Positions 8,453-16,951 are shown, counted from the first letter of the stretch. The stretch is 64,000 bases of DNA from Williamsia deligens (GCF_024171765.1 NZ_JAMTCI010000001.1:2714796-2778795), one strand, 5' to 3'. Translations and numbers: made by a program. The notes: generated by a model from the letters alone, not told the origin.

Positions 8453-9759
8453 CCCACCACTCCCAGGAGAAGCCAGAAATGAACATCCATCGGAAAGATC
8501 TCGAAGTACGTCGCCACCAGGCTCGCGACCATCGCGGCGACGATGGAGGCGCTCACCCCCAGCGACAGGGCGCTGTCGCGGCCGGGCAGGGTCCGCGACG
8601 AGCGCACACACCAGACGAGCGCGGTGATGATCAGGGCCAGGAACACCCACAGGCCGATCGGGCCGAGCTCGAGCAGCGTCTTGATGTAGTAGTTGTCGGG
8701 CTGGTAGTTCGCCGAGCCCGACTGGATGGTGCCGCCCGCGCCCGCGGTGACCGTCGTCGTCGACTGCCCCTGGGCCGTCGAGATGCGGTCAGCCGCAGCG
8801 CCGCTCGACCCCAGGCCGCGACCCAGCGGGTGCACCAGGATGCTGGAGATGATGTCGCTCCACCCCGCGCCGCGCTGGCCCAGGCTGCTGGAGGAGAAGA
8901 ACACCGACGTCGCCGACTTCGGGAGCAGTGGGAACGCCGACACCGCCACGACGGCGATCGTCACGAGCGGCGCGATCAGGTACCGGAAGCGCAGCGCGGC
9001 CAGCCAGATCACCCCGACGACGAGCCCGATGATCGCGGCCCGCACCACCGACGTCGCCATCACGACGGCCATCACCGGCCACAGGTACAGGAAGACCCGG
9101 TTGCGGCGTCGACGCGGATCCGACAGTGCGACAGCGCCGCCGACGAGCAACGCCACCATCACGTACAGACCGAACCCGAACGGCTGGTTGAACGTGCTGA
9201 AGGTGCGGAACAGCGGCCCGCTCGTGCGCACCTGTTTGCCGAACTCGTAGCCGAGGTTCACCAGCTCCCCGGGCCCGACGATCTGCTGCGCGATGCCGAC
9301 GAAGCTCACGAAGATGCACATCCCCATGAGGATCGACATGAGGTGGTCACGGTCGCGGGCGTCGAACGGGGCGAACCACAGGATCAGCAGGACGAAGATC
9401 ATGTAGAAGAACGTGACCTTGGCCCCGACGAGCCCGAACGGCCCGTAGGTGACCACCGCCGAGACCAGACCGAACGCCACGAACGCGGCCACCGCCGGCC
9501 AGTACGGGATGTGCAGGGGAGGCCACGACCGCCGTCGGTTACGTTGGGCGAACGCGCAGACGAGCGTCAGCGCGACGAGGCCCTCCTTCCACGCCGCCGC
9601 GACGTGCGGCACCGGGGCGATGTCGAGCAGACCGTGCAGGGGCGTGAACGCGGCCAGCAGGAGCAGCCCGCGCTGGGGGCGGATCCAGATGAACCGGATC
9701 GCGGTGACCGCCACGACGAGGACGACGACACCGAGCGCTGCGTCCAGGACGTACCGCAC
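8362..9759 (-). CDS. O-antigen ligase/polymerase-like membrane protein
   Basis: The 465-residue protein starts at GTG 9759. It has about 10-12 hydrophobic segments and one large extracytoplasmic loop, near residues 260-380, rich in Ser/Gly/Thr. SVVRAAIIGLVVGVIWLA followed by that loop is the usual Wzy/WaaL (O-antigen ligase family) layout. In a Wzx/Wzy-type pathway such a protein polymerises or transfers flipped oligosaccharide units outside the membrane. It is the first gene of the run 9759 to 3577, so the promoter should lie in 9760-9885. Wzy versus ligase cannot be decided from sequence. Confidence 0.75.
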   Translation of the reverse strand: MRYVLDAALGVVVLVVAVTAIRFIWIRPQRGLLLLAAFTPLHGLLDIAPVPHVAAAWKEGLVALTLVCAFAQRNRRRSWPPLHIPYWPAVAAFVAFGLVSAVVTYGPFGLVGAKVTFFYMIFVLLILWFAPFDARDRDHLMSILMGMCIFVSFVGIAQQIVGPGELVNLGYEFGKQVRTSGPLFRTFSTFNQPFGFGLYVMVALLVGGAVALSDPRRRRNRVFLYLWPVMAVVMATSVVRAAIIGLVVGVIWLAALRFRYLIAPLVTIAVVAVSAFPLLPKSATSVFFSSSSLGQRGAGWSDIISSILVHPLGRGLGSSGAAADRISTAQGQSTTTVTAGAGGTIQSGSANYQPDNYYIKTLLELGPIGLWVFLALIITALVWCVRSSRTLPGRDSALSLGVSASIVAAMVASLVATYFEIFPMDVHFWLLLGVVGCATAQQGSHSVRSHSDPAEVGSRPISVSS

Positions 9760-9885
9760 CGGTCACCGCCTCTCGCCGCGCCGGCAGGTCGACAACTCGC
9801 CGGATCAATTCATTTTGGCGAACTCGGCGGCCGTTCGTGTGCATTCGCCGGTACCGCGAATGTCGGCGCCGCTGCGATCGGCGGG

Positions 9886-10668
9886 TCAGCGCGAGGTGCG
9901 GGGAGTCCGGACGGGGACGACCACCCGCTGCCCGTCGACCGTCGCGACGGTCATCGGCACGCCGTAGACGTCGGAGAGGAGGGCGGCGGTCAGGGTCGAC
10001 TCCGGGGTGCCGTGCGCGATCAGCCGTCCGCGGGCCAGTACCGCGACACTGTCGCTGTAGGCGGCCGCGATCCCGAGATCGTGCACGACCGCCACCACCG
10101 CGCACCCGTCGTCGCGGCGGGCGGAGACGATCCCCATCACCGCCTCGGCGAAGTGTGGGTCCATGGCGGCGGTCGGCTCGTCCAGGATCAGGACCGGGGT
10201 GCGTTGGGCGAGCACCCGGGCCAGGGCGACGCGGGCACGTTCGCCGCCGGACAGCGTCGCGAACGGTCGGTCCGCGAACGCCTCGACGTCACAGCGCGCC
10301 AGGGCCTCGGCCACGGCGTCGTCGTCGTCGGCGTTGCGATCGGTGCGGTTCCACGGGTAGCGGGCCATCTGCACGACCTCGCGGCAGGTGAACGCACCGC
10401 CCACCACGTGGTCCTGGGGGAGGATCGCGCGGCGCCGTGCCTGCTCCACGGGCGACAGCGCGGTCACGTCGTCACCCTCGAGCGCGACGGTCCCCGAATC
10501 GACGGTGAGCGACCCGGCCATCGCCGCGATCAGCGTCGACTTGCCCGCGCCGTTCGGCCCGACGACGCAGAGGAGTTCCCCCGCGCCGACGGTGAGGTCG
10601 ACGTCCGAGAGGACCGGTGTGCCGCCCCGGCTCACCGTGAGCGACGAGACCACCAGTGGGGCGGTCAC
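9886..10668 (-). CDS. hmuV: Hemin/iron ABC transporter ATP-binding protein
   Basis: The 260-residue protein starts at GTG 10668, overlapping the permease stop by 4 bp (GTGA). Walker A GPNGAGKST, the ABC signature LSGGERARVALAR, Walker B VLILDEPT and the switch His in VVHDLG are all present. Length and the VDLTVGAGELLCVVG opening fit FecE/HmuV ATPases of iron-chelate importers. It powers import through the neighbouring FecCD-type permease. The hemin assignment rests mainly on the binding protein; a ferric-siderophore substrate is the alternative. Confidence 0.8.
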   Translation of the reverse strand: MTAPLVVSSLTVSRGGTPVLSDVDLTVGAGELLCVVGPNGAGKSTLIAAMAGSLTVDSGTVALEGDDVTALSPVEQARRRAILPQDHVVGGAFTCREVVQMARYPWNRTDRNADDDDAVAEALARCDVEAFADRPFATLSGGERARVALARVLAQRTPVLILDEPTAAMDPHFAEAVMGIVSARRDDGCAVVAVVHDLGIAAAYSDSVAVLARGRLIAHGTPESTLTAALLSDVYGVPMTVATVDGQRVVVPVRTPRTSR

Positions 10669-11747
10669 GTCCAGCCTCCGCGTCGCGACCGGGTCCGTCG
10701 GAGCAGGTACAGGAACGCCGGGCCGCCGACGAGGCTGGTGATCATGCCCAGCGGGAGGTCGGCGTAGTCGACGAGCGTGCGCGCGGCGAGGTCGGCGAGG
10801 ACGAGGCCCACAGCACCGGCCAGCGTGGCCGCGGGGACCAGGACGCGGTGCGCGGGCCCGACGACCAGGCGCATGAGGTGGGGCATCACGAGCCCAACGA
10901 ACAGGATGATCCCGCAGAACGCGACCGCCGCGGCGGTCAGCAGCGCGACGATCACGATCGCCACCCGGCGCAGTGCCTCGACGTCGACACCGAGGTGGCG
11001 GGCCGAGTACTCCCCGAGGGCCAACAGGTCCATCCGGCGTGCGATGGCCAGCGCGGCGACGATCCCGACGGCGACGATCCCGATCACCAGCCACACCTGG
11101 TCCCACGTCGCACGGTTCAGTGATCCCAGCTGCCAGAACACGATCTGGTCGCGGGCGGTGGGCGTCGCGCGGAACGTGAAGAAGGCGATCAGGCCGCCCG
11201 CGAAGGCGTTGACCGCGATACCGGTCAGGACGAGCGTGACCACCTCGGTCCTACCGGCCGATCGGGAGAGCAGATAGACCGCCGCAGCGGTCACGAGACC
11301 GCCCGCGAACGCGCCCCCCGCCACGGCGTAGCCCGCGATGCCGACTCCGCCGAGCGCGATGACCCCCGACGCCCCCGCGGCCGCACCCGACGAGACGCCG
11401 ATGATCCCGGGTTCGGCGAGGGGGTTCGCGAACACGCCCTGCAGGACCGCGCCGGCACAGCCGAGCGCCGCCCCGACCAGCAGTGCGAGCACCACCCGCG
11501 GAAGGCGGACGTTCCACAGGGTGTTCTCGCCGACCTGGTCGGGCAGAGGGCCCACCGGCAGGTGCAGGTGGTGCAGCATCGACCCGATCACCTCGGTCAC
11601 CGGCACCGGGTTCTGGCCGATCGCGGCCGCGACGACCGTCGAGGCGATCACGGCCAGGACGCCCACGACGAGCACGACGGCCAGCGGTACCCGCCGCGCG
11701 TGCGGGGCGGCTCCCCGTCGTCGGACCCTGGTCAGCAGGGCCGTCAT
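10665..11747 (-). CDS. hmuU: Hemin/iron ABC transporter permease, FecCD family
   Basis: The 360-residue, multi-spanning protein carries FecCD landmarks. NVRLPRVVLALLVGAALGCA and AVLQGVFANPLAEPGIIGVS lie in the N-terminal half. ALGEYSARHLGVDVEALRR forms the cytoplasmic loop that contacts the ATPase, and FVGLVMPHLMRLVVGPAHR follows. About nine to ten helices are expected. Its ATG at 11747 overlaps the stop of the binding-protein gene by 4 bp, so the three transporter genes are probably coupled. It forms the membrane channel of the importer. Confidence 0.85.
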   Translation of the reverse strand: MTALLTRVRRRGAAPHARRVPLAVVLVVGVLAVIASTVVAAAIGQNPVPVTEVIGSMLHHLHLPVGPLPDQVGENTLWNVRLPRVVLALLVGAALGCAGAVLQGVFANPLAEPGIIGVSSGAAAGASGVIALGGVGIAGYAVAGGAFAGGLVTAAAVYLLSRSAGRTEVVTLVLTGIAVNAFAGGLIAFFTFRATPTARDQIVFWQLGSLNRATWDQVWLVIGIVAVGIVAALAIARRMDLLALGEYSARHLGVDVEALRRVAIVIVALLTAAAVAFCGIILFVGLVMPHLMRLVVGPAHRVLVPAATLAGAVGLVLADLAARTLVDYADLPLGMITSLVGGPAFLYLLRRTRSRRGGWT

Positions 11748-12850
11748 CGCGGGCCGTACAGGGCCCGGGACAGTGCGGTCACGACGTCCGCCGTCCTGGG
11801 TCCGAAGGAGAGCAGCTCGCCGTCGTCCATGTCGACGACGGTCCGCGTCCGGCCCGCCGGCGTCTCGCTCACGCCCGGGACACGCAGCAACCCGTCGACC
11901 CCGCCGACCGAGCGCAGTCCGTCGGTCATCATCAGGATGACGTCGGGGCGGGCGCGGATCAGGCCCTCCGACGTCAGCGAGGTGAAGGCGTCGGTCAGTC
12001 CGGCAGCGGTCCCGGCGTCACGCCCACCGACGGCGTCGATGAGCGAGTCCGCCCCCGACCCCGGACCACCGAGGATGAGCAGGCCGGTTCCGCGTGCGTA
12101 GAGGAACGCGATGCGGGGACGGTTGGACTCGGCGACATCGGGTCGACGCGCGCGCTCGGCGGCGACCCGATCCTGCGTCTCCTGCGCGAGGCGGTCGCCG
12201 GCGTCGGGGACGCCGAGGGCGCGGGCCACGAAGCGCAGTTGTGCGGGTGTGCCCGCGGCGCTGCGGCTCTCGTCGCCGACGACGACCGGGATCCCGGCGG
12301 ACGCGAGCTGTCGGACGACGGTCGACGCCGACGGCAAGGATGCGTCGGTCAGGACGACGGTGGGGCGCAACGCGATGATCGCCTCGACGTTGGCGTCGGT
12401 ACCGCCCAGCGTGAGGACGGGGATGCGCTGCGCGGCCGGGAACTTCGTCGCGATGTCACGGCCGACGAGGTTGCCACCGAGCCCGAGGGCGAAGACGGTG
12501 GTTCCGTAGGTGCCGTACCGGTCCAGCGCGACGATCCGGCTGACGTCGGTGACGGTCACCCGCCGGCCGTCGGCGGTGTCGACGGTGACGGGCAGGCGGG
12601 GGAGCGGTGTCGGTGTCACTACCTGCGGGTCCGCGGAGGCGAGCGTCGCGGTTCGCGGCCCCTGCGTCACGCGCGGCGCCGCGGCCTGCGATCCGACGTC
12701 GAGCGGAGCCGTCGAGCAACCCGCGAGCGCGACCACCGCGGCGACCAGCGCGGCCGCCGCGGCGAACGGACGCAGGGGAGACGTGCGGGTCAGCGTGGCC
12801 CGCTCGCCATCCCGAGCAGTGACTGCACGGCATCCGACGACAACTTCCAC
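11744..12850 (-). CDS. hmuT: Hemin/iron-binding lipoprotein of the ABC transporter
   Basis: The mature protein follows a lipobox, LAGC, after the hydrophobic stretch FAAAAALVAAVVA, and has the two-lobed periplasmic-binding fold of HmuT/BtuF proteins. A segment DRYGTYGTTVFALGLGGNLV is followed by IIALRPTVVL and GLLILGGPGSGADSLIDAVG. The GTG at 12850 is the only conventional start, but it has no good ribosome site and overlaps the upstream gene by 61 bp. A CTG at 12793, overlapping that gene's stop as CTGA, would give a textbook signal peptide (MTRTSPLRPF...) and match the ATGA/GTGA couplings downstream. The start is therefore uncertain. It captures substrate and delivers it to the permease. 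Confidence 0.75.
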   Translation of the reverse strand: MEVVVGCRAVTARDGERATLTRTSPLRPFAAAAALVAAVVALAGCSTAPLDVGSQAAAPRVTQGPRTATLASADPQVVTPTPLPRLPVTVDTADGRRVTVTDVSRIVALDRYGTYGTTVFALGLGGNLVGRDIATKFPAAQRIPVLTLGGTDANVEAIIALRPTVVLTDASLPSASTVVRQLASAGIPVVVGDESRSAAGTPAQLRFVARALGVPDAGDRLAQETQDRVAAERARRPDVAESNRPRIAFLYARGTGLLILGGPGSGADSLIDAVGGRDAGTAAGLTDAFTSLTSEGLIRARPDVILMMTDGLRSVGGVDGLLRVPGVSETPAGRTRTVVDMDDGELLSFGPRTADVVTALSRALYGPR

Positions 12851-13317
12851 GCCCCGGCGACCCGGGTGTACCCGTACTGCACCGAGACCGGTGCGGGGGT
12901 GTGCGGGCTTGCGACGGACACCGTCGCCTGCGCCTTGTCCGTGCCGTCGGCGCGGACACCGGTGACGGTGAACTTGTCGGGGGTGTACCCGCCCTGCGCG
13001 GCACCGCGGGCGAAGCCGTTCAGCGTGGTGCCGACGGTGGCGTCACCGGAGTCGACGAGTCCCGCGATGACCTGCGGCGACGTCGTCGGGTCGAGGACCG
13101 TACGAAGGATCTGTTGCGCGGCCGCGGAATCGAGGCCGGCGGGTGCGTCCGCATCACCGCTGGCGGGCCCGGCGGCCTGCGAGGCGGACGAACTGCCAGC
13201 GGCGGTCGACGACGAGTCGTCGCTGCAGGCGGCGACCGGCAGCGCGACCAGCAGGCCGGCGGCCGCGACAGCGACCAGACGCGCGCGACGGCGATGGGCG
13301 GCGGTGAGTGCGTGCAC
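12790..13317 (-). CDS. MTB12-like low-molecular-weight antigen, lipoprotein
   Basis: The GTG at 13317 follows GAGGAG. The 175-residue product has a basic n-region (HRRRAR), a hydrophobic core and a lipobox VAAC, then a Ser/Ala/Gly-rich linker. A globular C-terminal domain (about residues 65-170) follows, with TVTGVRADGTDKAQATVSV and APVSVQYGYTRVAGAWKLS. That strand pattern resembles the mycobacterial MTB12/CFP-2 antigen domain. It is the first gene of the hmuTUV unit, directly behind an IdeR-like box. A part in heme or iron capture is therefore possible but unproven. Confidence 0.65.
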   Translation of the reverse strand: MHALTAAHRRRARLVAVAAAGLLVALPVAACSDDSSSTAAGSSSASQAAGPASGDADAPAGLDSAAAQQILRTVLDPTTSPQVIAGLVDSGDATVGTTLNGFARGAAQGGYTPDKFTVTGVRADGTDKAQATVSVASPHTPAPVSVQYGYTRVAGAWKLSSDAVQSLLGMASGPR

Positions 13318-13356
13318 TGCGGACTCCTCGGGAGGGCGGATCTGACCACGGCTGAC

Positions 13357-13375
13357 TTAGGTCATCCTAACGACC
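13357..13375. promoter_or_regulatory. Candidate IdeR/DtxR iron box
   Basis: TTAGGTCATCCTAA (13357-13370) is a TTAGG-N4-CCTAA palindrome. Over 19 bp it matches 13 positions of the IdeR/DtxR consensus TTAGGTTAGCCTAACCTAA. It lies about 40 bp upstream of the MTB12-like/hmuTUV unit and also in the region upstream of the plus-strand gene at 13511. Iron-dependent repression of the transporter is inferred. Confidence 0.6.
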
Positions 13376-13510
13376 GATCCTGGCAGCGCGGTCAGCGGTC
13401 CGGGAGGAGATCCCCCGGTGGGGCCGAAGGACCCTGACAGCAACGCTTCGTAGCGTCGTCCCCAGTCCGGTCGAGGTGGCCGGTGGATGACACGAAGGTG
13501 GTTGTGCGAC

Positions 13511-13816
13511 ATGGGATTCACGAAGAACAACGGCGTCCGGAAGATCGCGGTGGGCACGATGGCGGCGGGCAGCATCGCGCTCACGTCGCTGGGGGTCGGC
13601 GCGGGTGTCGCGTCCGCTGCGCCCGCGCATCCGACCACGCAGCAGCACCAGCAGGTCGGGCAGCAGCGGCCGACGACCCAGCCGGGTGCGGTGAAGCGGC
13701 CCGACCATCGCGCGTTCACCTACCGCGGTCAGCGGGTGACGCCGCAGTACAGCGCAGCCCACCACGGCTGGGGCTTCTGGTTCTTCGGGTTCTGGATCCC
13801 CGTGGTCCCGGGCTGA
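13511..13816 (+). CDS. Small secreted protein of unknown function
   Basis: The start is ATG 13511, about 10 nt behind GAAGGTGG; an in-frame ATG at 13487 lacks a signal-like context. The product is 101 residues. KNNGVRKIAVGTMAAGSIAL leads to a predicted cleavage after VASA (around residue 34). The mature 67 residues are His/Gln/Pro-rich and end in an aromatic patch, GWGFWFFGFWIPVVPG. No family is recognised. Small secreted proteins of this shape are common in mycolata. A separate +1 unit is likely, since it diverges from the iron-transport genes and converges with the TerD-like gene. Confidence 0.65.
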   Translation: MGFTKNNGVRKIAVGTMAAGSIALTSLGVGAGVASAAPAHPTTQQHQQVGQQRPTTQPGAVKRPDHRAFTYRGQRVTPQYSAAHHGWGFWFFGFWIPVVPG

Positions 13817-13820
13817 ACTT

Positions 13821-13837
13821 CCCGGGGCTGACCCGGG
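13821..13837. terminator. Short hairpin between convergent genes
   Basis: CCCGGG (13821-13826) pairs with CCCGGG (13832-13837) around GCTGA, just after the stop of the small secreted protein and before the convergent TerD-AIM24 gene. It may stop transcription from one or both sides. Confidence 0.35.
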
Positions 13838-13881
13838 ACGGACTTTCCGGCCGGAGGAGTCCGGTGGACCGGCGGTGCGTC

Positions 13882-15237
13882 CTAGCGGCCGAGCAGGCCG
13901 CCGAGCGCACCGCCGACACCGGACTGCTCGCCGGCGCCGGTGCCGCCGATCATCCCGCCCGGCGGGAGTTCGGAGGGCTGGACGATGACGAACCCCTGCC
14001 CGGAGAACGAGAGCGTGAAGCGCTCGCCGGTGCTGCGCCCGATGAGGGTGCCGAGGTTGAACGAGTCGTTCTGCTTCACCCCGGTCCGCAAGCTCGACGA
14101 CCACGCGACGGCGGCCTGCGGATCGGCGTAGGTCGGCTGGTCCACGTTCAGCACGACCGGCGTCCCGTCGGTGGTGATCGCGATGCGGCCGCGGCCGGTG
14201 AACACGCAGTTGAAGAGGCCGGCGTTGCTGGCCATCGCCGCGCCCTGCACGCGCCCGATCTGGTACGACAGCGTCGACTCGAACGCGAGGACGTTGGCGC
14301 CGTTGATGGTGAGGCCGTCGCTCCCGTCGAGATCGATGAGGTGCACGTCGGACGACGCGTTGGCGAGGAACAGGTCGCCGCGGCCGACGACCTTCATCAG
14401 CGGCACACCCTCGCCGGACAGGCGTTGGCGGATCATGTTGCCGATCCCGCCGGACCCCTGCGCCTCGAACCGCAGGTCGCCCTGGTAGGCCACCATCGAC
14501 CCGGTGCGGGCCATGACCTCACCGTTCATGGCTACCTTGCACATCTTGCTGCCCTGCTTCTGGATGCCGGGCTCGGAGCTCTCGGCGTACTGGGGTGCGA
14601 AGAGTTCGCTCTGCATCGGGGGACCTCCGTACGAAGCCGTCTGGTGGGCGGCAGGAACCGTCTGGTGGGCAGGCGGAGCCGCCCGTTGGGCGGCGGGGAC
14701 CGTCTGTTGGGCGGCGGGAGCCGTCTGTTGGGCGGGCGGCTCGTCGTCGACGTCGATGCCGTAGGCCGACGCGATGCCGGCGAGGCCGTCGTCGTATCCC
14801 TGCCCGATCGCGCGGACCTTCCAGGCGTCGCCGCGGCGGTAGATCTCGACGCAGACGACGGCCGCCTCGGTGGTCAGCCCGGTCATCTCGAAAGTGACGG
14901 TCTCCGCACCCGACGTCACCGACGCCGTCAGCGTCGGAGCCGCGCCGAACGTCGCCGGCCCGGAGCCGTCGAGGCTGGCCGTCACCGCGACGGTGGTGAC
15001 ATCTGCGGGGATCGCGGCGGTGTTCACCGCGACGACATCGGCGGCGCCCGCCCCGTGGCGGTACTCGACGCCGGGGCCCACGGGATTGTTGAAGAAGACC
15101 AGGTCCGCGTCGCCGCGGACGCGGCCGTCGGCGGCGAGCAGCAGTGCGGACACGTCGACAGCCGCTGCGCACGCGACCGTGACCGACACGGTCGTGGCGG
15201 GCAACGGGCGGTTCTCCCCGGGGCGCAGGACGCTCAC
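13882..15237 (-). CDS. TerD-AIM24 fusion protein
   Basis: GTG 15237 was chosen because the protein then opens VSVLRPGENRPLP, the exact position and style of the TerD-family start (MSVLxKGxN). Residues 1-160 form the TerD domain, including RVRGDADLVFFNNP, which resembles its calcium-binding loop, and YRRGDAWKVRAIGQGY. Residues 165-205 are a repetitive Ala/Pro/Gln/His linker. Residues about 215-440 form an AIM24 beta-roll domain (FEAQGSGGIGNMI, FTGRGRIAITT, LIGRSTGERFTLSFSGQGFV). The product is 451 residues. TerD proteins are linked to tellurite and stress responses; AIM24 domains to membrane stress. The fusion's function is unknown. It lies convergent with the small secreted protein and divergent from rplN. 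Confidence 0.8.
   Translation of the reverse strand: MSVLRPGENRPLPATTVSVTVACAAAVDVSALLLAADGRVRGDADLVFFNNPVGPGVEYRHGAGAADVVAVNTAAIPADVTTVAVTASLDGSGPATFGAAPTLTASVTSGAETVTFEMTGLTTEAAVVCVEIYRRGDAWKVRAIGQGYDDGLAGIASAYGIDVDDEPPAQQTAPAAQQTVPAAQRAAPPAHQTVPAAHQTASYGGPPMQSELFAPQYAESSEPGIQKQGSKMCKVAMNGEVMARTGSMVAYQGDLRFEAQGSGGIGNMIRQRLSGEGVPLMKVVGRGDLFLANASSDVHLIDLDGSDGLTINGANVLAFESTLSYQIGRVQGAAMASNAGLFNCVFTGRGRIAITTDGTPVVLNVDQPTYADPQAAVAWSSSLRTGVKQNDSFNLGTLIGRSTGERFTLSFSGQGFVIVQPSELPPGGMIGGTGAGEQSGVGGALGGLLGR
14637..14743. repeat. Imperfect ~24-bp tandem repeat encoding the TerD-AIM24 linker
   Basis: Four to five imperfect copies of a roughly 24-bp unit built around GTCTG(T/G)TGGGCGGC occur here. On the coding (minus) strand they give repeated AAHQTVPA/AAQQTVPA peptides. 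The copy number is probably variable between strains. Confidence 0.6.
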
Positions 15238-15290
15238 GCCGGCCAGTCTGTCATCGAATCCGGCGAACCGGGAGACCGATGTGACCGGGT

Positions 15291-15351
15291 TTGCCCCCGA
15301 CCTGCACGTTCGCCTAGCATGGGGCGGTTGCCTGCGACGCCTGTGCGTCGC
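15291..15351 (+). promoter_or_regulatory. rplN promoter and leader hairpin
   Basis: A -35 TTGCCC (15291-15296) and a -10 TAGCAT (15315-15320) are 18 bp apart. GCGGTTGCC follows at 15324-15332. In the leader, GCGACGC (15334-15340) pairs with GCGTCGC (15345-15351) around the loop CTGT. The leader to rplN is about 150 nt and may allow ribosomal-protein or stringent control. The promoter separates this operon from any S10 operon. Confidence 0.55.
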
Positions 15352-15475
15352 GAGTCGGCACACGAACCCATCGCGGTCTCTCCGGAGGTGCGGGCAGGCG
15401 TGTGCTCGATGGTGACAGACCGTGCGCGTCGGGTCGGAAATCCGGCGGGCAGACAAACCAGGTCGAGGAGACACA

Positions 15476-15844
15476 GTGATCCAGCAGGAGTCACGCCTGC
15501 GGGTCGCCGACAACACCGGTGCCAAGGAGATCTTGTGCATTCGGGTGCTCGGTGGCTCGTCCCGCCGCTACGCGGGAATCGGCGACGTCATCGTCGCCAC
15601 CGTCAAGGAAGCCATCCCCGGTGGCAACATCAAGCGGGGTGAGGTCGTTAAGGCCGTCATCGTCCGCACCAACAAGGAGCGTCGCCGTCCGGACGGCTCC
15701 TACATTCGTTTCGACGAGAACGCCGCGGTCATCCTCCGTAACGAGAGCGATCCGCGCGGTACCCGCATCTTCGGGCCCGTCGGCCGTGAACTGCGCGACA
15801 AGCGCTTCATGAAGATCGTCTCGCTGGCTCCGGAGGTGCTCTGA
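15476..15844 (+). CDS. rplN: 50S ribosomal protein L14
   Basis: GTG 15476 with GAGGAG at 15465-15470 gives 122 residues, the standard L14 length. The sequence [20 protein letters not shown] and the [16 protein letters not shown] segment are typical of L14. It binds 23S rRNA at the subunit interface. It opens the spc operon here; no S17 (rpsQ) gene precedes it, as in M. tuberculosis where the S10 and spc operons are apart. Confidence 0.97.
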   Translation: MIQQESRLRVADNTGAKEILCIRVLGGSSRRYAGIGDVIVATVKEAIPGGNIKRGEVVKAVIVRTNKERRRPDGSYIRFDENAAVILRNESDPRGTRIFGPVGRELRDKRFMKIVSLAPEVL

Positions 15845-15845
15845 C

Positions 15846-16163
15846 ATGAAGGTCCACAAGGGCGACACCGTGATCGTCATCTCCGGCAAGGACAAGGGCG
15901 CAAAGGGCAAGGTCATCGAGTCCTACCCGACCCGCCAGCGCGTCCTCGTCGAGGGCGTCAACCGGATCAAGAAGCACACCTCTGCGACGCAGACCGAGCG
16001 CGGTGCCTCCTCGGGCGGCATCGTCGTGACCGAGGCTCCCATCCACGTCTCGAACGTGATGGTCGTCGATTCCGACGGGACGCCGGCTCGTGTCGGCTAC
16101 CGGAAGGACGAGGAGTCCGGCAAGAAGGTCCGCATCTCCCGCAAGACCGGGAAGGACATCTGA
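15846..16163 (+). CDS. rplX: 50S ribosomal protein L24
   Basis: The 105-residue protein starts one base after the rplN stop. It begins with the KOW motif ([20 protein letters not shown]) and continues with [11 protein letters not shown] and a basic C-terminus. L24 is an assembly-initiating 23S rRNA-binding protein near the exit tunnel. Tight spacing on both sides indicates cotranscription with rplN and rplE. Confidence 0.97.
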   Translation: MKVHKGDTVIVISGKDKGAKGKVIESYPTRQRVLVEGVNRIKKHTSATQTERGASSGGIVVTEAPIHVSNVMVVDSDGTPARVGYRKDEESGKKVRISRKTGKDI

Positions 16164-16164
16164 C

Positions 16165-16743
16165 ATGACCACCACCGAGAACGCACAGCCGCGCCTGAAG
16201 GCGCGCTACCGCGCGGAGATCAAGGACTCGCTGCAGCAGGAGTTCTCCTACGCGAACGTCATGCAGATCCCCGGCGTCGTGAAGGTCGTCGTCAACATGG
16301 GTGTCGGCGACGCCGCCCGCGACGGCAAGCTGATCAACGGGGCCGTCAACGACCTCGCCCTGATCACCGGCCAGAAGCCCGAGGTCCGTCGGGCCCGCAA
16401 GTCGATCGCGCAGTTCAAGCTGCGTGAGGGCATGCCCATCGGCGCGCGCGTCACCCTCCGTGGCGACCGCATGTGGGAGTTCCTCGACCGTCTCGTGTCG
16501 ATTGCGCTGCCCCGTATCCGCGACTTCCGTGGTCTGTCCGACCGCCAGTTCGACGGTCACGGCAACTACACGTTCGGTCTGAACGAGCAGTCGATGTTCC
16601 ACGAGATCAACATCGACAACATCGACCGCCCCCGCGGCATGGACATCACCGTGGTGACGACGGCGACCAACGACGACGAGGGCCGGGCGCTGCTGCGTCA
16701 CCTCGGCTTCCCGTTCAAAGACAACAGCGTGAAGGACAACTGA
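16165..16743 (+). CDS. rplE: 50S ribosomal protein L5
   Basis: The product is 192 residues from ATG 16165, one base after the rplX stop. [30 protein letters not shown] and [10 protein letters not shown] are L5 hallmarks. The N-terminal extension [15 protein letters not shown] is usual in actinobacteria. L5 binds 5S rRNA and contacts S13 across the subunit bridge. Confidence 0.97.
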   Translation: MTTTENAQPRLKARYRAEIKDSLQQEFSYANVMQIPGVVKVVVNMGVGDAARDGKLINGAVNDLALITGQKPEVRRARKSIAQFKLREGMPIGARVTLRGDRMWEFLDRLVSIALPRIRDFRGLSDRQFDGHGNYTFGLNEQSMFHEINIDNIDRPRGMDITVVTTATNDDEGRALLRHLGFPFKDNSVKDN

Positions 16744-16744
16744 C

Positions 16745-16930
16745 ATGGCAAAGAAGGCTCTGGTCAACAAGGCCAACAAGAAGCCGAAGTTCGCCGTGCG
16801 CGGGTACACCCGCTGCCAGCGCTGCGGCCGCCCGCACTCGGTGTTCCGCAAGTTCGGCCTGTGCCGTATCTGCCTGCGCGAGATGGCGCACGCGGGCGAG
16901 CTGCCCGGCGTGCAGAAGTCCAGCTGGTGA
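16745..16930 (+). CDS. rpsN: 30S ribosomal protein S14, type Z (zinc form)
   Basis: The 61-residue protein carries a CxxC...CxxC zinc ribbon ([10 protein letters not shown] and LCRICLRE), so it is the short, zinc-dependent S14 rather than the 101-residue zinc-free paralogue. It starts one base after rplE. In most relatives rpsH follows directly. Here a strong hairpin and two unrelated genes intervene, so rpsN ends the first half of the spc operon. Confidence 0.96.
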   Translation: MAKKALVNKANKKPKFAVRGYTRCQRCGRPHSVFRKFGLCRICLREMAHAGELPGVQKSSW

Positions 16931-16951
16931 TCTGACGCTCGAACCCCACGG

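Noticed and set aside
8479-10767. A 762-codon plus-strand frame opposite the ligase-like and hmuV genes
   Set aside because: Composition is that of a reverse-complement shadow; the minus-strand proteins have clear motifs.
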